NCBI GenBank assembly: GCA_012032575.1
Contig: JAAUSP010000552.1
Coordinates: 1 to 5,236, forward strand
Direction of reading: 5' to 3'
Length of the DNA stretch: 5,236 nucleotides
From: Anaerolineales bacterium
Lineage (GTDB): Bacteria; Chloroflexota; Anaerolineae; 4572-78; J111
A program made the position numbers and the translations under genes. This document shows, piece after piece, positions 1 to 5,131 of the stretch. The number at the start of each line of letters is the position of its first letter. Positions within the stretch are counted from its first letter, which is position 1. The notes beneath the pieces were generated by a model. The model saw nothing but the letters and a program-made list of their open reading frames with translations. It was not told the DNA's origin and made no database searches.

Positions 1-78
1 CGGTCGAGCGGTAAACCACACCACTATTTCGATGGTCAGGTCGGGTTTCGCTGCGCGGTCAGCGTAGTCACACCCTAA
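1..78 (+). CDS. C-terminal end of a probable SUMF1/FGE-sulfatase domain protein (partial)
   Basis: The first frame is open from the window edge to a TAA at 76-78 and gives 25 residues containing DGQVGFRCAVS. The pattern GFRCA followed by a few small residues and a stop is the usual ending of formylglycine-generating-enzyme (SUMF1) domains, where the last strand carries a conserved G-F-R. Such domains occur in true sulfatase-activating enzymes and, very often in Chloroflexota, cyanobacteria and planctomycetes, in proteins of unknown substrate fused to kinase, caspase-like or NACHT modules. Only the tail is visible, so neither the rest of the protein nor its catalytic state can be judged. The gene ends 166 bases before the M20 gene, with a palindromic repeat between them. 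The identification rests on one short motif and is moderate. Confidence 0.5.
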   Translation, partial: RSSGKPHHYFDGQVGFRCAVSVVTP

Positions 79-80
79 AT

Positions 81-218
81 AGGATTATGAGTTACGCAGT
101 TTGAAAATTTTTAACCACAGACAGATTTCACAAAATGCTTTTCATCTTTCTGTGCAATCCGTGAAATCTGTGGTTAGTTTTTAGACAAAACGTTTCAACT
201 GCATAACTCCTAAGGATT
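81..218. repeat. Nested imperfect palindrome with AGGATT direct flanks (MITE-like candidate)
   Basis: Two nested inverted repeats fill this spacer. The outer pair is GAGTTACGCAGTT (89-101) against AACTGCATAACTC (197-209), 12 of 13 positions complementary. The inner pair is 113-131 (AACCACAG-ACAG-ATTTCAC) against GTGAAATCTGTGGTT (161-175), perfect over 15 bp except for an extra ACAG that looks like a slippage duplication in the left arm. The hexamer AGGATT occurs just outside the outer arms, at 81-86 and 213-218, as a target-site duplication would. No protein is encoded inside. It could be a miniature mobile element, an interspersed palindromic repeat, or a transcript-end structure for the upstream gene. 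The palindrome is directly seen; the mobile origin is inferred. Confidence 0.6.
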
Positions 219-244
219 TTAAGATTTCAATTTGGAGGCTGATT

Positions 245-1392
245 ATGTCTATCAATTTTGAGGCGTTAACCACCCTGCTGCAAGCAATGGTCCGCCTGCA
301 TACGCCGCCCGGCGAGGAAAAACCGCTGATCGAACTGCTGGCCGATGAAATGAACCGGCTGGGTTTCGACCGCGTTTGGGTCAATACTGACGGCAGCCTG
401 ATTGGGGTCATCGAAGGGGCGCAGCATGGCCCAACCTTATTACTCGACACGCACGGCGACACGGTCGGCGTTGCGCCGGGGGTACCGTGGCAGCACGAGC
501 CGTTTGGCGCGGTCATCGAGGGCAGCCGGATGTATGGCCGCGGCACATCGGATATGAAAGGGGCGCTGGCGGCGATGATTTACGCCACGCTGGCCGCCGA
601 CCGCAGCCGCCTGGCCGGACGGGTCGCCATCAGCGTGACGGTGATGGAGGAAGTGCTGGAGGGTATCGCTCTGAAAACGGTCATGGAGGAGGTCAAGCCT
701 GACTTCGTGGTGATCGGCGAATCCACCGAACTGAACCTGAATCACGGCGGGCGGGGTCGGGCCGAAATTCATCTGGAAACCATTGGCCGGCCCGCGCACT
801 CTTCATCGCCGCAGTTGGGGGTGAACGCGGTTCATCTGATGCTGCCGGCGGTGCAGGCGCTCAAAGAGCTGTCCCTGCCCACCGACCCGCTCCTCGGCCC
901 GGCTATCCTGGCTCTGACCGACATCATCTCCGACCCGTATCCCGGTTATTCGGTTATCCCCAGCCGCTGCCGGGTCACGTATGATCGCCGTTTGCTGGCC
1001 GGCGAAGCGGTCGAAACTGTGCTTGGCTCCATCCAACAGCTCCCGGACCTGGCCGGGGTCAATATCACCATTGCCGAGGGTGAGCATGTCACCTACACCG
1101 GGGCGACCCTGCGCCACACCAAATTCTTCCCGGCCTGGAAATTTGCCAGCGATCATCCTTTGTGCAGGGGGCGCTGGCCGGTCTGCAAGCTGCCGGGTTG
1201 AACCCCAGCCTGGGGGCGTATCGCTTCTGTACCAATGCGGCCTACAGCGCCGGGCTGGCCGGCGTCCCCACCGTCGGCTTTGGCCCGTCGTCCGAGGGGC
1301 ATGCCCACGTGATTGACGAGCACATCGAGCTGGAGCAGTTGTACGCGGCGGCGCGCGGCTACCTGGGTATCATTGAAAGTGTGCTAAAATAG
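245..1392 (+). CDS. M20-family metallohydrolase (YgeY/ArgE/DapE-like), interrupted by a single-base frameshift
   Basis: This is a cytoplasmic zinc-dependent amidohydrolase of the M20 family, whose members cleave amide bonds in N-acyl amino acids or small peptides; the exact substrate cannot be told. The ATG at 245 follows GGAGG (234-238) at good spacing. The first metal-binding motif is DTHGDTVG (H70, D72), the bridging Asp is D103 in GRGTSDMKG, the catalytic and metal Glu pair is E135-E136, and E159 in GEST is the next ligand. The dimerisation domain has H185 in RPAHSSSP. The reading frame then breaks: as written it runs on to a stop at 1199-1201. One extra T in the TTT at 1159-1161 restores F-V-Q-G-A-L and continues in the other frame to the stop at 1390-1392, including the last metal ligand in HAHV (about residue 355). 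The repaired protein is 382 residues, normal for the family. The closest subfamily by eye is YgeY-like. As written, the protein would lack its last ligand and be inactive. Confidence 0.85.
1159..1161 (+). other. Frameshift site (missing T) in the M20 gene
   Basis: Upstream of this TTT run the M20 homology is in the frame of 245; downstream it continues in the frame of 1162. Inserting one T changes the junction from Pro-Leu-Cys-Arg to Pro-Phe-Val-Gln and joins both halves without losing any residue. The context is not a canonical slippery heptamer, so programmed frameshifting is unlikely. A sequencing or assembly error, or a genuine recent mutation, are the two explanations. Confidence 0.8.
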
Positions 1393-1421
1393 TCCTATTT
1401 TCTAACGATTTTCTCACAAAG

Positions 1422-1455
1422 TTCAAGTTGGATTCAAATTGAGACTTGTTAATAT
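1422..1455 (+). promoter_or_regulatory. Candidate activator-dependent promoter of the FHA gene
   Basis: TTCAAGTTG (1422-1430) and TTCAAATTG (1433-1441) form a direct repeat with an 11-base period, about one helical turn. TAATAT (1450-1455) lies 11 bases after the second TTCAAA and could be the -10 box. No good -35 hexamer sits at the right distance, which is what promoters driven by a bound activator often look like. A second TAATAT at 1470-1475, with TTGTTA (1446-1451) 18 bases before it, is an alternative ordinary promoter. The same repeat-plus-spacing recurs before the pilin gene, which is the main reason to take it seriously. Confidence 0.4.
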
Positions 1456-1538
1456 TGAGATACTTGGTGTAATATTATAGGTAAGAAAGATATTTGCTCA
1501 TTAATAATTTTTCTTAGCTTTCAGCAAGGCGATTGGTC

Positions 1539-2060
1539 ATGATTAAATGTCAGTTTTGTCAGACTGTCCATGTAGATAATACCATTTTTTGCAGCGAGTG
1601 CGGCTATTATCTGCTGGAAAATACCGGCCGGGAGACTGATCCCCTGGATACGGTTGAAATGCGCGAGGAGGAAAACCGCACGGCCAATGGCTTGAGTCTG
1701 GCTGGCTCGCTCCAACGTGGCGGAGAGTCTCTAGCCATCCGGTTGAAGATTGGGGCGAGACAGCGCGAGGTTGAGATGCCGCTCAATGTTATCACCCATC
1801 TGGGCCGGGTGGATGCGGCGTCGAGTGTATTTCCTGAGGTAGACCTGAGCGACGACAGCGACGCTTCCCACGGCGTATCCCGCCGCCACGCCCGTATTCT
1901 CAAACAGGGCGGCATGGTGGTGATTGAAGATATGGGCAGTATCAACGGTACTTTTGTCAATGGCAAACGGCTCGACCCTTACCTGCCCGAAGTACTCAAC
2001 GATGGGGATATTCTCCAGTTGGGTAAACTCAAGATAGAAGTTAAAATTCGCAAACGATAG
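1539..2060 (+). CDS. Zinc-ribbon and FHA-domain protein (phosphothreonine reader)
   Basis: This 173-residue soluble protein has two recognisable parts. Residues 1-25 hold two CxxC knuckles (C4, C7, C18, C21), a small zinc ribbon. Residues about 66-170 form an FHA domain, which binds phosphothreonine peptides: the signature positions are the G-R at 89-90, S114-R115-R116-H117, and N136-G-T with N141-G142. A polar linker between them (about 28-60) contains T33 and T38 in an acidic setting; FHA regulators such as GarA and OdhI carry a phosphorylatable Thr in such a tail, but here that is only a suggestion. ATG at 1539 is chosen because AAGG at 1526-1529 is well spaced from it; a TTG two codons upstream would be too close. 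There are no membrane segments or signal peptide. The gene stands alone, with AT-rich spacers on both sides, and a PP2C phosphatase lies about 1.4 kb downstream. The partner kinase is not in the window. Confidence 0.88.
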   Translation: MIKCQFCQTVHVDNTIFCSECGYYLLENTGRETDPLDTVEMREEENRTANGLSLAGSLQRGGESLAIRLKIGARQREVEMPLNVITHLGRVDAASSVFPEVDLSDDSDASHGVSRRHARILKQGGMVVIEDMGSINGTFVNGKRLDPYLPEVLNDGDILQLGKLKIEVKIRKR

Positions 2061-2115
2061 TCCGGTAATCCGAAAACGAACCAATATCAGCTCATTCCAG
2101 GCTCTTTTTTAACAT

Positions 2116-2149
2116 TTCAAACCAGATTCAAACCAAACTGCGGTACAAT
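2116..2149 (+). promoter_or_regulatory. Candidate activator-dependent promoter of the pilin gene
   Basis: TTCAAACCA is repeated perfectly at 2116-2124 and 2127-2135 with an 11-base period, and a good -10 box, TACAAT, lies at 2144-2149, 11 bases after the second TTCAAA. The repeats occupy the place where a -35 box would be, and no such box is seen. This is the geometry of sites bound by OmpR/PhoB-type response regulators, though the regulator here is unknown. The start codon at 2196 is 46 bases beyond the -10 box, leaving room for a short leader with a strong ribosome binding site. Confidence 0.45.
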
Positions 2150-2195
2150 AATCAAAAGTTTTCTGTTTTAAAATTGGGAAAGAAAGGAGGCAACG

Positions 2196-2342
2196 ATGCT
2201 TTTTCTGCCACGTGAACAGGGGCAGGGCCTGGTCGAATATGCGTTAATTTTAGTATTGGTCGCTATCGTCGTCATTGCGATTTTGCTGTTATTGGGTCCC
2301 GTTATTGGTAATGTTTTCAGTAATCTTGTCAGTAACTTATAA
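2196..2342 (+). CDS. Flp-family type IVb pilin precursor
   Basis: This 48-residue protein begins with a short basic leader, MLFLPREQG, followed by QGLVEYALILVLVAIVV and a hydrophobic helix to about residue 35, then a short tail ending SNLVSNL. The G-X4-E-Y arrangement (G9, E14, Y15) is the processing signature of Flp pilins: a TadV-type prepilin peptidase would cut after G9, giving a 39-residue mature subunit with Glu at position 5 and Tyr at 6. Flp subunits are assembled at the membrane by the Tad machinery into thin adhesive pili. AAGGAGG at 2184-2190, five bases before the ATG, is a near-perfect ribosome binding site, suggesting high expression. A terminator follows 32 bases after the stop, so this is a single-gene unit. 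No Tad ATPase, platform or peptidase gene is in the window. The gene is short enough to be skipped by length-filtered gene finding. Confidence 0.87.
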   Translation: MLFLPREQGQGLVEYALILVLVAIVVIAILLLLGPVIGNVFSNLVSNL

Positions 2343-2374
2343 ATTTTTATTCGGTTGAAATTTTCATTTTTATT

Positions 2375-2403
2375 AAAAGCCATCCTCCAGGGATGGCTTT
2401 TTT
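2375..2403 (+). terminator. Rho-independent terminator of the pilin gene
   Basis: AAAAGCCATCC (2375-2385) pairs perfectly with GGATGGCTTTT (2391-2401) around a five-base loop TCCAG, and a run of six T at 2398-2403 follows the GC-rich part of the stem. It lies 32 bases after the pilin stop codon and 29 bases before the start of the dehydrogenase gene, so it should separate their transcription, or set a low read-through level for the second gene. Confidence 0.88.
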
Positions 2404-2432
2404 GTTGAGTATTTTTCCCAAAAGGAGGGCTT

Positions 2433-3254
2433 ATGAATTTAATTGAAGGCAAAATAGCCATTGTCACCGGCAGCGGGCGGGGAATTGGCGCGGCTGCGGC
2501 CCGGCTGCTGGCCGAACACGGAGCGCGGCTGATTGTCAGCGACCGGGACGAAACGCCGGCTTCTGAAACCGCCGAGGCTATTCGAGCGGCCGGGGGCGAG
2601 GCGGTTACGTTTTGCGGCGATGTGACCGATCCAGATTTTCCGGCGGCGATTGTCCAAACGGCGGTGGAGGCCTTTGGCGGATTGGATATTCTGGTCAACA
2701 ATGCCGGCTTTACCTGGGACAGCATGCTCCACACCATGAGCGACAAACAGTGGGATACGATCATCAGTGTTCATCTGACTGCCCCATTTCGCATGGCGCG
2801 GGCGGCAGCGACGGTTATGCGCGAACAGGCCAAGGCTGAAATTACCGCAGCGGGCCAGGCCCATGCCCGCAAGATTGTCAATATTAGCTCGATCTCAGCC
2901 TTCTATGGCAATGTCGGCCAGGCCAATTACGCAGCGGCCAAAGCCGGGGTGGTCGGCCTGACTCGGGTGACCGCCCGCGAATGGGGGCGCTTTAATATTC
3001 AGGCCAATGCGGTCTCCTTTGGCTGGATCGAAACCCGCCTGACCGGCGACAAAGCCAGGGGGGAGGCCATCGAAATATCTGGCGAAAAGATAGACCTGGG
3101 GATTCCGCAGGCCGGCCTGGAAGCACGCCAACAGATGATTGCCCTGGGCCGCCCCGGCTCCCCCGCAGAAGCAGCCGGCCCCATTCTGTTCCTCTGTTCA
3201 CCATTGTCCAACTACGTGACCGGCCAGGTGTTGAAAGTTGATGGCGGACGTTAA
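2433..3254 (+). CDS. Short-chain dehydrogenase/reductase, FabG-like (possible 3-oxoacyl-ACP reductase)
   Basis: A 273-residue cytoplasmic NAD(P)-dependent oxidoreductase of the classical SDR family. The Rossmann nucleotide motif is TGSGRGIG (12-19), D37 at the end of the second strand suggests NAD rather than NADP preference, D63-V64 follows the third strand, and NNAG is at 89-92. The catalytic Ser is S153 in ISSIS, with Y166 and K170 in the YxxxK motif. The fourth member of the usual catalytic tetrad, Asn, is replaced by H114 in SVHLTAPF, a variant seen in a number of FabG-like enzymes. Residues about 131-146 are a small Ala-rich insertion before the catalytic strand, and the C-terminus VTGQVLKVDGGR is typical. 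AAGGAGG (2422-2428) precedes the ATG. The substrate cannot be deduced: fatty-acid or polyketide ketoacyl groups, sugars and alcohols are all possible. It lies immediately behind the pilin terminator and has no evident promoter of its own. Confidence 0.88.
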   Translation: MNLIEGKIAIVTGSGRGIGAAAARLLAEHGARLIVSDRDETPASETAEAIRAAGGEAVTFCGDVTDPDFPAAIVQTAVEAFGGLDILVNNAGFTWDSMLHTMSDKQWDTIISVHLTAPFRMARAAATVMREQAKAEITAAGQAHARKIVNISSISAFYGNVGQANYAAAKAGVVGLTRVTAREWGRFNIQANAVSFGWIETRLTGDKARGEAIEISGEKIDLGIPQAGLEARQQMIALGRPGSPAEAAGPILFLCSPLSNYVTGQVLKVDGGR

Positions 3255-3255
3255 G

Positions 3256-3329
3256 TGTAGAGATTAGAGACATTGTACCCTTGTGGTATTGGAGATTCTT
3301 AACTGAATCTCCAATCTCCAATCTCCACA
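3256..3329. repeat. Palindromic AATCTCC repeat
   Basis: ATTGGAGATTC (3288-3298) pairs perfectly with GAATCTCCAAT (3305-3315) across a six-base loop. The right side continues as three tandem copies of AATCTCC (3306-3326). The left outer part (3256-3275, with TAGAGATTAGAGAC) is an imperfect complement of the right outer part (3312-3329), so the whole looks like a decayed, larger palindrome. The hairpin lacks a following T-run, so it is a poor Rho-independent terminator, though it sits just after the dehydrogenase stop codon. It encodes nothing. Confidence 0.7.
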
Positions 3330-3383
3330 CCTGAAACCCATAACGAATAATCGTGACTCCCCGTAAATACGACTTTAAGACCA

Positions 3384-3412
3384 TTGTCAAGGCGGGCGAT
3401 CAATGTTATACT
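3384..3412 (+). promoter_or_regulatory. Sigma70-type promoter of the PP2C phosphatase gene
   Basis: TTGTCA (3384-3389) and TATACT (3407-3412) are each one mismatch from the sigma70 consensus and are separated by exactly 17 bases. A TG at 3404-3405, one base before the -10 hexamer, adds an extended -10 element. Transcription would start near 3419, giving a leader of roughly 65 bases before the ATG at 3486. No operator is obvious, so expression is probably constitutive. Confidence 0.62.
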
Positions 3413-3485
3413 GGGTCAAACCGGGTCGTTTCAAGCTGGCCCACCCCTTCTTCGCTGAACTGAGCCTAAACGTTAAGGACAAACT

Positions 3486-4220
3486 ATGACCAGCATTGCC
3501 GCACATAAAACCGATGCGGGGCGCATTTCCAAGCATAATCAGGATTTTATTTGGACAGATGAGCCAACCCGGGTCTACATTGTCGCCGATGGGATGGGCG
3601 GACAGGATGCCGGTGAACTGGCCAGCGAATTGGCCGCCACCACGACCGGCCAGTTTATCACGTCGCGCTTGCCCACTCTCTCGACAGGGGCCATCAAAGA
3701 GGTGATAATCGCGGCCCTGGAAGCAGCCAATGAAACAGTCAGACATGCAGCCGAGGCAGCCCAGCAGGACCGTCCGATGGGTGCAGCCATTGTGGTGGCC
3801 TTAATCCGCCCGCCGACCGTCTACATCGCGCATGCCGGCGATGCCCGCGCCTATCTGATCCATCAAAACACCCTCACCCGCTTGACCACCGACGACTCCT
3901 GGGTCGCTCAATTGGTGGCCAACGGCGTCATTACCGAGGAACAGGCGGAACAACACCCCTTGGGTCACATCTTGATCAAAGCGATCGGTCACGAGTCGCC
4001 GCTGGAGCCGGCCTTTAGAGACGTGAGGGTAACTCCGGGTGACTGGCTGCTGCTGTGCAGTGACGGTCTCTGGAAAATGTTGAGCCAGGAACAATTTCTG
4101 ACCGCCCTGCAAACGCCAGATGTCACCCCCGCCAGTGCCGCCGAAGCTCTGGTCGAGGCGGCCAACGACGCCGGGGGCAAAGACAATATCTCGATCATTC
4201 TGATCCAGATCACCGCTTAA
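3486..4220 (+). CDS. PP2C-family Ser/Thr protein phosphatase
   Basis: A 244-residue soluble, metal-dependent phosphatase of the bacterial PP2C (PPM/Stp1/PrpC) type, which removes phosphate from Ser/Thr sites placed by Hanks-type kinases. Motifs run in the family order: TDAGRISKHNQD (9-20), VADGMGGQDAGELAS (33-47) with metal ligand D35, GAAIVVALI (99-107), AHAGDARAYLI (115-125), the flap region with LTTDDSWV (133-140) and HPLGHILIKAIG (157-168), LLLCSDGLW with D193 (188-196), and KDNISIILI with D233 (232-240). All metal-binding Asp residues are present, so it should be active. The length matches the catalytic domain alone; there is no transmembrane or sensor module. AAGGA (3475-3479) precedes the ATG by six bases. 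The gene has its own promoter. The FHA protein upstream suggests the same signalling field, but the usual neighbouring kinase is absent here. Confidence 0.93.
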   Translation: MTSIAAHKTDAGRISKHNQDFIWTDEPTRVYIVADGMGGQDAGELASELAATTTGQFITSRLPTLSTGAIKEVIIAALEAANETVRHAAEAAQQDRPMGAAIVVALIRPPTVYIAHAGDARAYLIHQNTLTRLTTDDSWVAQLVANGVITEEQAEQHPLGHILIKAIGHESPLEPAFRDVRVTPGDWLLLCSDGLWKMLSQEQFLTALQTPDVTPASAAEALVEAANDAGGKDNISIILIQITA

Positions 4221-4284
4221 AGTACCCCATAAAGACAATCTCCCCCACGTGTCAATCATCGCTTGACCTGGCCTGCAACTAAAT

Positions 4285-4389
4285 ATATACTCAGTATATC
4301 CAAAATTTGATCAGCAGTGGCGGCTCCCACACCGCCGCTACGTAGGCGTGGGAGCCTGCTCCGCTTCAAAAATTGGATATACTGAGTAT
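4285..4389. repeat. Hairpin repeat A between the PP2C and Uma2 genes
   Basis: The arms 4287-4310 and 4366-4389 are complementary at 22 of 24 positions (left arm starts ATACTCAGTATATCC, right arm ends GGATATACTGAGTAT). The left tip is itself a perfect small palindrome, ATATACT-C-AGTATAT (4285-4299). Inside is a second GC-rich stem, GGCTCCCAC (4322-4330) with GTGGGAGCC (4348-4356), extended by GCC/GGC (4334-4336, 4345-4347) across a three-base bulge. AT-rich ends around a GC-rich folded core, with no open frame, fit a non-autonomous palindromic element. Together with repeat B it fills most of the 316-base gap 4221-4536; in 4221-4284 I see nothing recognisable. Confidence 0.75.
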
Positions 4390-4494
4390 CAGTAGATCCA
4401 ATTTTTGAGGAGTGAGGCACGCTTCGCGTCAGATGCCGAACGGAGCCGCATCTGAGGATGCTGGCTCCTCAATTTTGGATATACTGCTACTGAT
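4388..4494. repeat. Hairpin repeat B, abutting repeat A
   Basis: The left arm 4388-4412 (ATCAGTAG, then ATCCAATTTTTGAGGAG) is complementary to 4465-4494 apart from a six-base stretch present only on the right side and small changes in the A/T run. TTGAGGAG (4405-4412) pairs perfectly with CTCCTCAA (4465-4472), and an inner stem TCAGATGC (4429-4436) pairs with GCATCTGA (4448-4455) around an 11-base loop. The ends share the ATCC-AAAATT and ATATACTG words with repeat A, but the cores differ. The two elements overlap by only two bases, so they look like tandem members of one family. Confidence 0.7.
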
Positions 4495-4536
4495 AATAGT
4501 TGACACATCAGGAAAGTTTCAGATGAAGGGAAGCGT

Positions 4537-5106
4537 ATGGAAGCGACATTAACTGCGCCCAGGCCAGATGTAGCAACAGCGGCTGCTCTGACGACCGCCG
4601 AGGAGCTGCTGAGTCTGCCTCACCGAGGCCAGCGTTATGAACTAATTCAAGGAGAATTAAAACAGATGAGTCCTGCTGCCCCTCGTCATGGTCGAATTGC
4701 AATGCGCCTGGGGGCGATGATTGAGCAACACACCCGCCACCATGATTTGGGTATTGTTTATGCAGCCGAAACCGGCTTTAAACTCCGCGAAAAACCTGAT
4801 ACGGTGCGTGCTGCTGATGCTGCCTTTGTAGCCAAAGCACGCATTCCTCCCGAAGGGGAACCGGAAGGGTTCTGGGCCATCGCCCCTGACCTGGTGGTGG
4901 AAGTGGTTTCTCCCTCCGACGCGGCGCTGGACATCCAATCCAAAGTAACCGACTGGTTGGCGGCAGGTTGTCGCCTGGTCTGGGTGGTTTATCCAGATAC
5001 CCAAACTGTGGTTGAATATCACTCTCCCAGCCAAATTCGGATGCTTTCGGTTGAACAGACTTTGGATGGCGGAGAAGTTTTGCCTGGTTTTGCCTGCCCC
5101 CCTTAA
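4537..5106 (+). CDS. Uma2-family (DUF820) restriction-endonuclease-fold protein, C-terminus probably frameshifted
   Basis: A 189-residue protein of the Uma2 family, which has a PD-(D/E)xK nuclease fold and is greatly expanded in cyanobacteria and Chloroflexota; its cellular role is not established. Visible landmarks are YELIQGELKQMSPA (34-47), H51-G-R after it, VYAAETGFKL (74-83), R91-A-A-D94 with AFV, and the core APDLVVEVVSPSD (116-128), where D118 and E122 are the likely metal ligands, followed by K136 and LAAGCRLVWVVYPDTQTV. The ending LDGGEVLPGFACPP stops early: family members usually continue with a few residues like L-x-E-L-F. Dropping one C from the run of six at 5097-5102 gives CPLNELF and a TAA at 5117-5119, restoring that ending. 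AAGGG (4526-4530) precedes the ATG by six bases. The catalytic core is unaffected, so the product may still fold. The gene stands alone behind two hairpin repeats. Confidence 0.88.
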   Translation: MEATLTAPRPDVATAAALTTAEELLSLPHRGQRYELIQGELKQMSPAAPRHGRIAMRLGAMIEQHTRHHDLGIVYAAETGFKLREKPDTVRAADAAFVAKARIPPEGEPEGFWAIAPDLVVEVVSPSDAALDIQSKVTDWLAAGCRLVWVVYPDTQTVVEYHSPSQIRMLSVEQTLDGGEVLPGFACPP

Positions 5107-5131
5107 TGAACTTTTTTAATTGAAGAAAAAG

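Noticed and set aside
1157..1163. Programmed frameshifting in the M20 gene
   Set aside because: The bases CCTTTGT do not form a slippery heptamer in the right frame, I see no stimulatory structure, and M20 enzymes are not known to use frameshifting.
1533..1538. Earlier TTG start for the FHA protein
   Set aside because: It adds only two residues and lies three bases from the AAGG motif, too close; ATG at 1539 has proper spacing.
2168..2764. Long minus-strand open frame across the pilin and the dehydrogenase N-terminus
   Set aside because: It is Ser/Ala/Arg-rich low-complexity translation opposite well-supported genes, crosses the terminator, and shows no domain motif.
3801..4259. Minus-strand open frame opposite the PP2C gene
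   Set aside because: It lies opposite catalytic motifs that are clearly coding on the plus strand, and its protein has no recognisable motif.
4285..4494. CRISPR array or riboswitch in the 316-base gap
   Set aside because: The repeats are inverted pairs rather than evenly spaced direct repeats with unique spacers, and no known riboswitch core is recognisable.
4500..4505. TTGACA, a perfect -35 box before the Uma2 gene
   Set aside because: No -10 hexamer lies 16-18 bases downstream (that position reads ATGAAG), and a start there would fall at or inside the coding region.
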